Shown here: one piece after another, positions 55,226-64,000 of the stretch
Layout: each line of letters starts with the position of its first letter
Numbering within the stretch: the first letter of the stretch is position 1
Assembly (NCBI RefSeq): GCF_001557535.2
Contig: NZ_CP014306.1
Location: 2,418,001 to 2,482,000 of the forward strand
Direction: 5' to 3'
From: Burkholderia sp. PAMC 26561
GTDB lineage: Bacteria; Pseudomonadota; Gammaproteobacteria; Burkholderiales; Burkholderiaceae
Length of the DNA: 64,000 nucleotides
Made by a program: the position numbers and the translations under genes
Notes under the pieces: model-generated
Told to the model about the DNA's origin: nothing
Seen by the model: the letters and a program-made list of their open reading frames with translations, nothing else
Database searches by the model: none

Positions 55226-55519
55226 TCAGTGATGCAGCGGCACGGCGACGAGTTTGACGCCCAGCGCGGCCGCTACTTTCTGGATGGTTTCGAACCGGGG
55301 TTTCGCGCCTTCGGAGAGCGACTTGTAAAGGCTTTCGCGCTGCACGCCGGCGTCGGAGGCGACCTTCGACATGCCGCGTGCCTTTACGACGTCGGCAAGC
55401 GCCGAGAGCAGAATATCCGAGTCGCCCGAAGCAAGCGCTTCATTCAGATAAGCTGCGATGGCCTCTTCGCTGTCGAGATAGTCGGATGCGTCGAATGCTG
55501 AAATTTGAGTGGAGTTCAT
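55226..55519 (-). CDS. HigA-type antitoxin (COG3636)
   Basis: A 97-residue helix-turn-helix protein. DSEEAIAAYLNEALASGDSD is the N-terminal family pattern, and the DNA-binding region is DVVKARGMSKVASDAGVQRE followed by SLYKSLSEGAKPRFETIQKV. It overlaps the toxin stop by ATGA, and AGGA precedes its start; the longer frame back to 55702 lies inside the toxin gene. Expected to neutralise the toxin upstream and repress their promoter. Confidence 0.88.
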   Translation of the reverse strand: MNSTQISAFDASDYLDSEEAIAAYLNEALASGDSDILLSALADVVKARGMSKVASDAGVQRESLYKSLSEGAKPRFETIQKVAAALGVKLVAVPLHH

Positions 55520-55824
55520 TTCCGTTCCTGTCTGATTCGCTGCCACATGGCCTTCGCTCGGGCGATATCCGCTACTTGCCCTTGCTTGCAGCCGCCTGCT
55601 AACAAGAGATAGACGCTCAGGCCGTCGCGCACATAGTAAACACGATACCCCGCGCCGGTGTGGATCCGCATTTCCCAGACGCTTTCGCCAACATCGTGGC
55701 AATCGCCAAAATTACCCTTCGCTGCGCGCTTGATCCGGACCAGGATCGTGGCACGTGCGCTCAGGTCTTTTACGCTCAACAGCCAACCTGAAAATTCACG
55801 CGTTTGATTGATGGTGTTGGTCAT
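55516..55824 (-). CDS. RelE/HigB-type toxin (COG3657)
   Basis: A 102-residue toxin of the RelE/ParE fold: INQTREFSGWLLSVKDLSAR at the start, IKRAAKGNFGDCHDVGESVW and EMRIHTGAGYRVYYVRDG in the core strand, GGCKQGQVADIARAKAM near the end. The order toxin-then-antitoxin with a 4-base overlap is that of higBA. The frame starts at 55866, but that ATG would be only a few bases from the predicted transcription start; MTNTINQTREF at 55824 is the normal family start. Probable mRNA interferase; target not provable here. Confidence 0.87.
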   Translation of the reverse strand: MTNTINQTREFSGWLLSVKDLSARATILVRIKRAAKGNFGDCHDVGESVWEMRIHTGAGYRVYYVRDGLSVYLLLAGGCKQGQVADIARAKAMWQRIRQERK

Positions 55825-55868
55825 GCACGTGAATCCCGAGTAAGAGTCGAGCGGGATATCTGGCATCG

Positions 55869-55897
55869 AGTGTATCTCATTGGATACAGTGATTCAA
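55869..55897 (-). promoter_or_regulatory. toxin-antitoxin promoter with embedded operator
   Basis: Minus strand TTGAAT (55892-55897), 17-base spacer, TACACT (55869-55874). The inverted repeat TGTATC-N6-GATACA (55871-55888) overlaps the -10 and spacer, a fitting operator for the antitoxin. Confidence 0.6.
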
Positions 55898-56060
55898 GAT
55901 ATCGTTTAGTGGGGTGTGGCAGTCAGATCACAGGGATTACTTTGACCTGCGCGCCCTCGCTCTTGAAGTCGACCGAATGGCTAACGCGGCCCGTACGCTC
56001 GAAATTCTTCTTTCTGTCCCGCTACAATGTCCAGAACACCTCAGCGAAAGGACGAGCCCC

Positions 56061-57335
56061 ATGGACCTGATCATTCGACGCGCCGCGCTCGCCCACTCGC
56101 GCGATCCTGTGGATATCGGCATCAAAGACGGCCGCTTTGCCGCCATCGAGCCGCGGCTCGACGCCACGGCGCCTGAAGAAATCGACGCTGCGGGTGCTCT
56201 CGTCACGGCGCCGTTCATCGATGCGCATTTCCACATGGACGCTACGCTGTCCTACGGCTTGCCGCGCGTGAACGCGTCGGGAACGTTGCTGGAAGGCATC
56301 GCATTGTGGGGTGAACTGAAGCCTGAGCTCACGCAAGAGGCGCTGGTCGACCGAGCGATGCAATATTGCGACTGGGCCGTCGCACGCGGTCTGCTCGCGA
56401 TCCGTTCTCATGTCGACGTGTGCGATCCGCGTCTGCTTGCGGTGGAAGCGCTGCGTGAAGTGAAGCGTCGAGTGAAGCCATATCTCGACCTGCAACTCGT
56501 TGCGTTCCCGCAAGACGGCATCTTGCGCAGCAAAGGCGCTTTCGAGAATTTGAAGCGTGCAATATCGATGGGCGTCGACGTCGTCGGCGGCATTCCGCAT
56601 TTCGAGCGCACGATGGCCGACGGCGCCGAGTCTGTGCGGCTGTTGTGCGAGTTCGCAGCAGAGAAGGGCTTGCGCGTAGACATGCATTGCGATGAATCCG
56701 ATGACCCCATGTCGCGGCATATCGAAACGCTGGCGGCGCAGACGCATCGGCTGGGGTTGCAGGGGCGTGTGACCGGTTCGCACTTGACTTCCATGCACTC
56801 CATGGACAACTACTACGTGAGCAAGCTGATCCCGTTGATCCGCGATTCGGGCGTGGCCGCAATCGCAAATCCGCTGATCAACATCACGCTGCAGGGGCGC
56901 GCCGATACTTACCCGAAGCGTCGCGGCATGACGCGCGTGCCTGAACTGATGGCGGCGGGCGTCGACGTTGCGTTTGGCCACGACTGCGTGATGGACCCCT
57001 GGTACAGCCTCGGTTCCGGCGACATGCTCGAGGTGGCGCATATGGGATTGCACGTGGCGCAGATGACGGGCATCGACGCAATGCGCGCCGCGTTCGAAGC
57101 GGTGACTGCGACACCGGCGAAGATCCTGGGTATCGAAGGATATGGGATTGCCGTGGGTAACAACGCGGATTGCGTGGTGCTGGACGCGCGTGATCCTGTC
57201 GAAGCGATTCGACTACGGGCGGCACGCACGGCTGTGCTTCGACGAGGGAAGGTGATCAGCCGTTCACCGTCGATGCGGGCGAAGTTGAGCCTCGAGGGGC
57301 GGCCGGAGGAAGTGAATTTCAGGCTGGACCGCTAA
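56061..57335 (+). CDS. cytosine-deaminase-like amidohydrolase
   Basis: A 424-residue metal-dependent hydrolase of the CodA group. Metal and substrate motifs in order: APFIDAHFHMDATLSYGLPR (His56, His58), IRSHVDVCDP, DMHCDESDDPMSRHIETLAA, GSHLTSMHSM, and FGHDCVMDPWYSLGSGDMLE (catalytic Asp). The pattern 'GHD-x3-DPWY-x-LG' is typical of cytosine and related pyrimidine or creatinine deaminases. Substrate is not certain. The start at 56061 follows AAAGGACGAG; the frame is open from 55914. No permease (codB) is adjacent. Confidence 0.85.
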   Translation: MDLIIRRAALAHSRDPVDIGIKDGRFAAIEPRLDATAPEEIDAAGALVTAPFIDAHFHMDATLSYGLPRVNASGTLLEGIALWGELKPELTQEALVDRAMQYCDWAVARGLLAIRSHVDVCDPRLLAVEALREVKRRVKPYLDLQLVAFPQDGILRSKGAFENLKRAISMGVDVVGGIPHFERTMADGAESVRLLCEFAAEKGLRVDMHCDESDDPMSRHIETLAAQTHRLGLQGRVTGSHLTSMHSMDNYYVSKLIPLIRDSGVAAIANPLINITLQGRADTYPKRRGMTRVPELMAAGVDVAFGHDCVMDPWYSLGSGDMLEVAHMGLHVAQMTGIDAMRAAFEAVTATPAKILGIEGYGIAVGNNADCVVLDARDPVEAIRLRAARTAVLRRGKVISRSPSMRAKLSLEGRPEEVNFRLDR

Positions 57336-57352
57336 AGCCGTTGACCAAAAAA

Positions 57353-57376
57353 AAGCGGCCCCGAGAGGGACCGCTT
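57353..57376 (-). terminator. terminator between deaminase and oligopeptidase A
   Basis: AAGCGG-CCC pairs with GGG-A-CCGCTT with one bulged base; an A-run precedes the stem on the plus strand, which becomes the T-run for the minus-strand prlC. Confidence 0.7.
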
Positions 57377-57395
57377 CATCAACTCAAAAAAACAA

Positions 57396-59528
57396 TCAAT
57401 GCGCAGCGGTCGGCGACATGCCGTTATGCCTCAACAGCGCATCGATATTTGGCTCACGGCCGCGGAACGCCTTGAACGAGTCCATTGCCGGCCGGCTTCC
57501 GCCAACCTCGAGAATCTCGCGACGATACCGGATACCCGTTTCTGCATCCAGCACTGAACCGCCGCCGAGCTTCGCCGCTTCTTCGAAAGCCGCGTATGCA
57601 TCCGCCGACAACACTTCCGCCCACTTGTAGCTGTAGTACCCCGCCGCGTACCCGCCCGCGAAAATATGCGTGAAGGTATTGGTCCAGCGTGAGAAGGGCG
57701 CCTGTGGCACGACGTGGAAACGCTCGTTGATCTCACGCGCGAAGTCGTTGACGTTGGTAGCGCCTGCCGGATCGTAGTTGCTGTGAAGCTGGATGTCGAA
57801 CATGGACAGTACGATCTGGCGCAATGTGCCCAGGCCGCTCTGGAAGTTCTTGGCTGCCAGCATCTTGTCGAAGAGTTCGCGCGGCAACGTGGCGCCCGTA
57901 TCGACGTGACCGGACATGTCGGTGAGGACGTCCCATTCCCAGCAGAAGTTCTCCATGAATTGCGACGGCAGCTCGACCGCGTCCCATTCGACGCCATTGA
58001 TGCCGGAGACGCCGAGTTCATCGACGCGCGTAAGCATGTGATGCAACCCATGGCCGAATTCGTGGAACAGGGTGATGACTTCGTCGTGTGTGAAGCAGGC
58101 GGGCTTTCCACCGACTGGCGCCGAGAAGTTGCAGGTCAGGTACGCAACCGGTGTCTGCACGCCGCCATCCTGGCTCTTGCGGCGTGAGCGGGCATCGTCC
58201 ATCCATGCGCCGCCACGCTTGCCTTCGCGCGCGTACAGATCGAGATAGAACTGCGCGACCAGCGAGCCGTCCTTGTTCTCGACGCGGAAAAAGCGCACGT
58301 CCTGGTTCCAGACGGGAGCTTCATCGCGACGAATCGAAACGCCGAACAAGGTCTCCGTGACCTTGAACAAGCCCTTCAACACGGCTTCCTGCGGGAAGTA
58401 TTGCTTCACTTCGTTTTCGGAAAACGAGTAGCGTTGCTGGCGCAGACGTTCGGCGGCGAAGGTCGAATCCCAAGGCTGCAGTTCCGGCATGCCGAGTTCG
58501 GTCGCGGCGAACGCGCGCAACTCCATCCAGTCCTGTTCCGCGTGCGGACGTGCGCGCACTGCGAGGTCTTCCAGGAACGAGACCACTTGCGCCGGCGACT
58601 CGGCCATCTTCGGCGCGAGGGAAACCTCGGCGAAATTCTGGTAGCCGAGCGCGTGCGCTTCTTCGTCGCGCAGCTTCAATTGCTCGACCACGTTCGCCGT
58701 GTTGTCCCATTCGGGCTTGCCTCGGCCGTAGTTCGCGCCGAGCTCGGACGCCCGCGTCACATACGCGCGATACATCGCTTCACGCAGCGGCCGGTGTTCG
58801 GCGTATTGCATGACCGGGAAATACGACGGGAAATGCAGCGTGAACTTCCAGCCTTCGACGCCTTCTTTCTGCGCGGCTTCGCGCGCAGCCTCGATCACGT
58901 CTTCCGGCAAGCCCGCAAGCTCGCTTTCATTCGTCACGATGTACGAAAACGCATTGGTGGCATCGAGCACGTGATCGGAAAATGCCTTCGACAGCGCCGC
59001 CTGTTCTTCCTGCAGACGCGCGAAGCGTGGTTTCTTGTCCTCGGGCAACTCGGCGCCTGACAAACGGAAACCGCGCAATTCATTGCTGAGCAGCTTCTTC
59101 TGCTCGGCTGTGAGTGTTGCGTGTTCGTCGCTCGCGGCGATGGCCTTGTATTTCTCGTAGAGCGCCAGATTCTGCCCAACACTTGCTGAGAACTCGGTCA
59201 CGCGCGGCAGATTTTCGGCATGCGCGGCGCGCAATTCGGGGGTATCGGCGACGGCGTTCAAGTGGCCGATGACGCCCCAGGCACGTGACAACCGTTCGCT
59301 CGCGCGCTCGACACTTTCCACGATGTCATGCCACGTCGCCGGTGTTTCGGGCGCGGCGGCATGATCGACCGCGGCTTTTGCGTCGGCGAGCAGCACGTCG
59401 AGCGCGGGCGTGACGTGTTCAGGCTTGATATCGTTGAAAAGGGGCAGGTCGGAGAAGTCGAGCAGCGGGTTGCCCTGGACTTGGGACTGAGCTTGATTCG
59501 CGGTATTCGATGGTGTCGAACTGGACAT
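57396..59528 (-). CDS. prlC: oligopeptidase A (M3 family)
   Basis: A 710-residue cytoplasmic zinc peptidase that degrades short peptides, including cleaved signal peptides. The zinc motif is TLFHEFGHGLHHML (HExxH variant HEFGH) with the third ligand Glu in the following helix (NGVEWDAVELPSQF). The C-terminal active-site region holds FAGGYAAGYYSYKWAEVLSA and GGSRPAMDSFKAFRGREPN. About 20 extra Ser/Gln residues precede the usual start (NPLLDFSDLPLFNDIKPEHV). GGGAGAG precedes the ATG. Confidence 0.96.
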   Translation of the reverse strand: MSSSTPSNTANQAQSQVQGNPLLDFSDLPLFNDIKPEHVTPALDVLLADAKAAVDHAAAPETPATWHDIVESVERASERLSRAWGVIGHLNAVADTPELRAAHAENLPRVTEFSASVGQNLALYEKYKAIAASDEHATLTAEQKKLLSNELRGFRLSGAELPEDKKPRFARLQEEQAALSKAFSDHVLDATNAFSYIVTNESELAGLPEDVIEAAREAAQKEGVEGWKFTLHFPSYFPVMQYAEHRPLREAMYRAYVTRASELGANYGRGKPEWDNTANVVEQLKLRDEEAHALGYQNFAEVSLAPKMAESPAQVVSFLEDLAVRARPHAEQDWMELRAFAATELGMPELQPWDSTFAAERLRQQRYSFSENEVKQYFPQEAVLKGLFKVTETLFGVSIRRDEAPVWNQDVRFFRVENKDGSLVAQFYLDLYAREGKRGGAWMDDARSRRKSQDGGVQTPVAYLTCNFSAPVGGKPACFTHDEVITLFHEFGHGLHHMLTRVDELGVSGINGVEWDAVELPSQFMENFCWEWDVLTDMSGHVDTGATLPRELFDKMLAAKNFQSGLGTLRQIVLSMFDIQLHSNYDPAGATNVNDFAREINERFHVVPQAPFSRWTNTFTHIFAGGYAAGYYSYKWAEVLSADAYAAFEEAAKLGGGSVLDAETGIRYRREILEVGGSRPAMDSFKAFRGREPNIDALLRHNGMSPTAAH

Positions 59529-59714
59529 GACTCTCCCGGTCTCGGATGAAAATCTTTAAGAAAAAACACAACGGCGCGCCCGACAAACGTAACGCGCCGA
59601 ATTGACGGTGATCAATCTATTGTGGGGACGCCTTGGCCAATTCTCAAATCGTTTCTGACTACGGCGGCGATTGATGCATCACGCACTTGACAGGCACGAG
59701 CGTCGCGCGGTGAA

Positions 59715-60578
<864 letters not shown>

Positions 60579-60681
60579 AGGAATCTGGGCGGGGAGGCCG
60601 CCGGGTGCTTGAAGGGCGCAGAGCGCGGGAGGCTGTCGTGCCGATGGAATTCCACAGGCGTAACGTTGCGGTCAGACTTGA

Positions 60682-60687
60682 ATTATA
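60682..60687 (-). promoter_or_regulatory. candidate -10 of the folD promoter
   Basis: A perfect TATAAT on the minus strand, about 100 bases before the folD ATG, without a recognisable -35; the 5' neighbour GG rather than TG means it is not an extended -10. Confidence 0.35.
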
Positions 60688-60855
60688 CCCGCCATGGCTC
60701 GGCGGATTTGTATGGGGAGAGGTGCCGGGAAGGGTAAAAGCTGGTGTTGAGGCGCGTTCGTAGCGAATGCTGAACGCGCAAGCCGATCGTTCGGCGAAGT
60801 TGCAACACCGGCGCCGCCGGCCTGATAACCGGCGCGCCGATGTAACGGTAAAACC

Positions 60856-61503
60856 TTACTGCGCCTGCTGCGTCTGCGGCTTGTTGGAAAGCGCGAGCCT
60901 CAGCAAGTCGGCAACGGTATTCACGGAAAGCTTCTCCATGATATTCGCCCGATGTGCCTCGACCGTCTTGATGCTGATTCCGAGGTCATCGGCGATCTGC
61001 TTGTTCAGGCGCCCCGCGATGATCCGCTCAAGCACCTGGTGTTCGCGCGCAGTCAGTTTGCCCAGCCGCTCGGCCGCAGCACGCTGCTGCTGCACGCTCG
61101 AGCTTTCGGTACGCGCCTTGTCGAGCATGCGTTCCACGAGCTTGCGCAACTCGGCTTCATCGAACGGCTTTTCGATGAAATCCATCGCGCCCTTCTTCAT
61201 GGTCGAGACAGCCATGGGCACGTCGCCGTGACCCGTCACGAAGATGATCGGCAGCAGCGAATTCTCGGCGATCAGCTTTTCCTGCAACTCGAGACCGCTC
61301 ATGCCGGACATGCGCACATCGAGTATCAGGCACGAGATCGCGCCGGAATGGGCGATCGGGAGGTAAGCATCGAGGTACGCTTCAGCGCTCGCGAAACACG
61401 AGACGCGGTAGCCATTGGCTTCAAGCAGCCAGCGCAAAGAATCACGCACGGCCTCGTCGTCGTCGACGACAAACACCGTTTCCTGAGTGGTGACTGTGCT
61501 CAT
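60856..61503 (-). CDS. FixJ-family response regulator
   Basis: A 215-residue DNA-binding regulator. Receiver: FVVDDDEAVRDSLRWLLEAN, phospho-acceptor Asp62 (CLILDVRMSGMSG), TGHGDVPMAVSTMKKGAMDF and FIEKPFDE (conserved Lys). Output: LuxR-type helix-turn-helix LTAREHQVLERIIAGRLNKQ then IADDLGISIKTVEAHRANIM. The start codon overlaps the kinase stop by ATGA, so the pair is cotranscribed and translationally coupled. No target gene is evident in the window. Confidence 0.94.
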   Translation of the reverse strand: MSTVTTQETVFVVDDDEAVRDSLRWLLEANGYRVSCFASAEAYLDAYLPIAHSGAISCLILDVRMSGMSGLELQEKLIAENSLLPIIFVTGHGDVPMAVSTMKKGAMDFIEKPFDEAELRKLVERMLDKARTESSSVQQQRAAAERLGKLTAREHQVLERIIAGRLNKQIADDLGISIKTVEAHRANIMEKLSVNTVADLLRLALSNKPQTQQAQ

Positions 61504-64000
61504 AGCTCTCCCGTAACAGTTTGTTGTGTGGGTTGATGGCTGAGAGCCTCCTGCCCGCTATTACCCGGACTGTCGGCTTCTCCGATTGGCAAACTGCAAT
61601 GGAATGTCGCGCCCGTGACCTGGCCGGCGGTGTCGATATTGTTCACCACCCAAAGCCGTCCACGATGCGATTCGATGATCGACCGGCAAATATTCAGCCC
61701 CATGCCCATGCCGTCGGACTTGGTGCTGTAGAACGGCTCGAACAGGCGCTCGGCGGTGGCTTCGTCCACGCCCGGCCCCTGGTCGACCACGCTGATGCAT
61801 ACGAAACCGCCGTCGGTGCGCTGCACGACCACGCGGATCACCGGATCGACGGCGTTCGGCTTGGCGTCGTGCATGGCTTCGGCCGCGTTCTTCAGCAAGT
61901 TCACGAGCACTTGTTCGATCAGCACCGGGTCCACATGGATCACCGGCATGCGCGAACGGATTTCGGTGAGTATTCGGATCTTGCGCTTGCGTGCTTCGAT
62001 TTCCGCAAGACCCACGGCGTCCGCCACGATGTCACTGACACGCGTCGGCTGCCGCTTTGGCTCGCTGCGCTTCACGAATTCGCGGATGCGCTTGATGATC
62101 ATGCCCGCACGCACCGCCTGCTGCGCGGTTTTTTCGAGCACGGGCAGCAGCGCGTCCTGCGTCATCCGCCCCGATTTCACGAGCGCGACGCAACCCGAAC
62201 AGTAGTTATTGATCGCGGCGAGCGGCTGATTCAGTTCATGCGCAAGCGATGACGCCATCTCGCCCATCGTCATCAGGCGGCTGGTGAATTGCAGCTTTTC
62301 TTCCTGCTGATCGGCGAGTTCCTGCGCTTGTTTGCGCGTGGTGATGTCGGTCGCGATCTGCATCTGTGCGAGGTGACCGTCCACCCACTGGATGTACTGG
62401 CGGCGTACTTCGAACCATTTCTGGATGCCTTCCACATACACTTCCTGCGCGTCCGATGTACTTTCGGTCAGCGCAGTGGCGGGCAGGCCGGCGTAGGTAT
62501 CGACCATATCGATGGAATCGGACGACGCCTGGGCCGTATCGAAACCCGCGCCCGCAAGTTCGAGATGGCCGTCCGGACGGATGCCGAACAAATGCCGGTA
62601 ATAGCGGTTCGCGAACAGCAGTTCGGCTTCGTCGGCGGCTAGCACGGACACGGCGGCGTCGAGGCTTTCGAGCACGGTCGTGAAGCGCTCGTGCGCAGCG
62701 GCGAGGTCCTCGCGGGCGCGGCGCGGCTCGGTGATGTCGGTCATGGAAGACATCCAGCCCGTCTGGCGTCCCGAACTGTCGATCAGCGGCGACACGTAAA
62801 GCCGTGCATGGAAGAACGAACCGTCCTTGCGACGCACGCGCAGTTCAAATCCGGACGATGGCGCCTTGCCGCGCAATGTCATGTCGAGTTGCCGCTGCAT
62901 CTCGGGGTACGCGTCTTTCGGCCAGTACGGGAAGGGTGCCACCTTGCCGACCAGATCGCTTTCGTCCCAGCCCGTCATGCGGCAAAACGCCGGGTTCACG
63001 TGCGTGATCCGGCCGTGCATGTCGAGCACGCGCATGCCGATCAGCACCGAGTTTTCCATCGCGCGGCGAAAGAATGCTTCGGCGTAAAGCGCCTGCTGCG
63101 CTTCGAAACGTTGCCGCGTGTGTTTCCAGAGACTCCACAAGCTCCACAACACGAAACACGACAACCCGGCGACGAGCCAGACGAGCGTGTTGTTGGTGAA
63201 ATTGGTGAGTTGCGGGAACGAATAAACGCGTACCGACACCCCTTGTCCCGGCGGATCGAGCGGCAAATCGTAGAACATGTCGCGCGGCAAGCGTGGCCGG
63301 GTCGACGTCGTGGCGAGTTCGCGGTTGTTGAGATCGGTGATGGAAATCTTGTACTTCGCGGAAAGCTCGGAGGGAATGTCGTGCTTCAGAATCCCTTCGA
63401 TGGAAAACACCGCCGCTATCGAGCCCAGGAACTCGCGATCGCGATACACCGGTGTCTGCAGCGTGATGTAGCCGTTGCCGACGTCATCGTAGATAAGGGG
63501 GGAGTAAATCTGGCGGCGGGTGGTGCGGGCTTCGTCAAAGGCGGCCTGGACGGCGTCGTCCATCTGCGCGTCCGTGGGTTTGGCGAGCCGCGAACCCAGC
63601 ACGGGCAACGGCGTGTTTGGCCAGCGCGGTTTGTGCAGCGCCGTGTACCAGTTCATGTAGAGAATCTCGGGATGCCCCTGCATGATGTCGCCCGTGGAAC
63701 TCTGGAACGACTGGGGATCGCCGTGGCCGGCCGCGATATCACGTGCGAGCGCCTGGACCTGTTCTTGCGCGCCGGTCATGGAAAGCCGGATCTGCTGCTG
63801 CGCCCATGCGACATTTCGATACAGCGTGTCCTCTTGCTGCTGCTGCTCGCGCCGGTTGAGGCTCCATAAGATGAGGCTCATCACGACGAGGAAAACCAGA
63901 ATGGATATCAGCGGCGTGAGCAAATACGAGTTCGACCACCACGGTCCGTGGTGCCAGCGGGTCGGCGCCGTGTCGTTGAGTTTCTTCGACGAGCGGGCCG
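61500..64000 (-). CDS. PAS-domain sensor histidine kinase, N-terminus outside window
   Basis: At least 833 residues; the gene continues past the right edge, because the frame stays open to 64000 with plausible sequence (RWHHGPWWSNSY) before the first membrane helix (LLTPLISILVFLVVMSLILW). A TTG at 63923 inside it is not a believable start. Then come an extracytoplasmic CHASE-type domain, a second helix (LVWLVAGLSCFVLWSLWSLW), two PAS domains (NPAFCRMTGWDESDLVGKVA; and LFANRYYRHLFG), HisKA with SSLAHELNQPLAAINNYCSG, and HATPase GMGMGLNICRSIIESHRGRL. This is a FixL/DctB-like kinase for the regulator that follows. Signal unknown. Confidence 0.92.
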   Translation of the reverse strand, partial: ARSSKKLNDTAPTRWHHGPWWSNSYLLTPLISILVFLVVMSLILWSLNRREQQQQEDTLYRNVAWAQQQIRLSMTGAQEQVQALARDIAAGHGDPQSFQSSTGDIMQGHPEILYMNWYTALHKPRWPNTPLPVLGSRLAKPTDAQMDDAVQAAFDEARTTRRQIYSPLIYDDVGNGYITLQTPVYRDREFLGSIAAVFSIEGILKHDIPSELSAKYKISITDLNNRELATTSTRPRLPRDMFYDLPLDPPGQGVSVRVYSFPQLTNFTNNTLVWLVAGLSCFVLWSLWSLWKHTRQRFEAQQALYAEAFFRRAMENSVLIGMRVLDMHGRITHVNPAFCRMTGWDESDLVGKVAPFPYWPKDAYPEMQRQLDMTLRGKAPSSGFELRVRRKDGSFFHARLYVSPLIDSSGRQTGWMSSMTDITEPRRAREDLAAAHERFTTVLESLDAAVSVLAADEAELLFANRYYRHLFGIRPDGHLELAGAGFDTAQASSDSIDMVDTYAGLPATALTESTSDAQEVYVEGIQKWFEVRRQYIQWVDGHLAQMQIATDITTRKQAQELADQQEEKLQFTSRLMTMGEMASSLAHELNQPLAAINNYCSGCVALVKSGRMTQDALLPVLEKTAQQAVRAGMIIKRIREFVKRSEPKRQPTRVSDIVADAVGLAEIEARKRKIRILTEIRSRMPVIHVDPVLIEQVLVNLLKNAAEAMHDAKPNAVDPVIRVVVQRTDGGFVCISVVDQGPGVDEATAERLFEPFYSTKSDGMGMGLNICRSIIESHRGRLWVVNNIDTAGQVTGATFHCSLPIGEADSPGNSGQEALSHQPTQQTVTGEL

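Noticed and set aside
63923..63923. TTG as start of the right-end sensor kinase
   Set aside because: The frame stays open and plausible to the window edge, so the true start lies outside.

Overview
The window looks like chromosome from a Burkholderia-family betaproteobacterium (Paraburkholderia/Caballeronia type). It is GC-rich, uses Burkholderiales-style proteins throughout (recC-recB-recD order, ThiC, GlnA-NtrB-NtrC, LctP-type lactate permease, FUSC pump), and its intergenic gaps are short. I see no phage, insertion sequence, CRISPR array or plasmid function. Most genes are core or shell genes with standard roles; this is not an obvious accessory island.

Layout. 0-7.7 kb: envelope genes (partial membrane protein, lipoprotein, large MscS channel), a cysteine-dioxygenase-type thiol dioxygenase facing an Lrp-family regulator across a gap with a good Lrp box, then a FUSC exporter. 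7.9-17.4 kb: recC-recB-recD-arfB, every junction overlapping by 4 bases. 17.4-20.4 kb: lactate permease and three small envelope proteins. 20.5-23 kb: thiC behind a TPP riboswitch. 23.3-31.2 kb: a DMT exporter followed by a stress-flavoured cluster: entericidin, NarX-type sensor kinase, two DUF1328 membrane miniproteins, a ferritin-like diiron protein, a LuxR-type response regulator, a receiver-only protein, a lipoprotein, tRNA-Leu(UAA), a Tat/lipoprotein ferritin-like protein and a 40-residue membrane miniprotein. 31.3-36.4 kb: TMEM175-type channel, YfcE-type phosphoesterase, ProP, YggX, ArgA. 36.4-44.6 kb: HrpA with a long N-terminal extension, then a trimeric autotransporter adhesin with a BamE-like lipoprotein. 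45-49.7 kb: a beta-propeller protein, sterol-desaturase-family hydroxylase, EI24 protein, molybdopterin-binding protein and rhodanese. 49.7-54.4 kb: glnA-ntrB-ntrC with a sigma-54 promoter and three NtrC-like boxes. 54.4-64 kb: exonuclease III, a HigBA-type toxin-antitoxin pair, a cytosine-deaminase-like amidohydrolase, oligopeptidase A, FolD, and a FixJ/FixL-like two-component pair whose kinase runs off the right edge.

The points most worth a second look are: (1) a palindromic -10 element shared by argA and hrpA in a 22-base gap, predicting a bidirectional promoter with leaderless mRNAs on both sides; (2) an 18-base dyad (half-site TGTMGG) present on both sides of the sensor kinase at 24.9 and 26.5 kb, a candidate operator for the split two-component system and its miniprotein/ferritin regulon; (3) the adhesin plus BamE-domain lipoprotein pair; (4) arfB locked to recBCD by overlapping codons. 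None of these proves a new system; they are the strongest unexplained signals I could find by reading. All functional names come from recognising motifs and family sequence, not from database searches.
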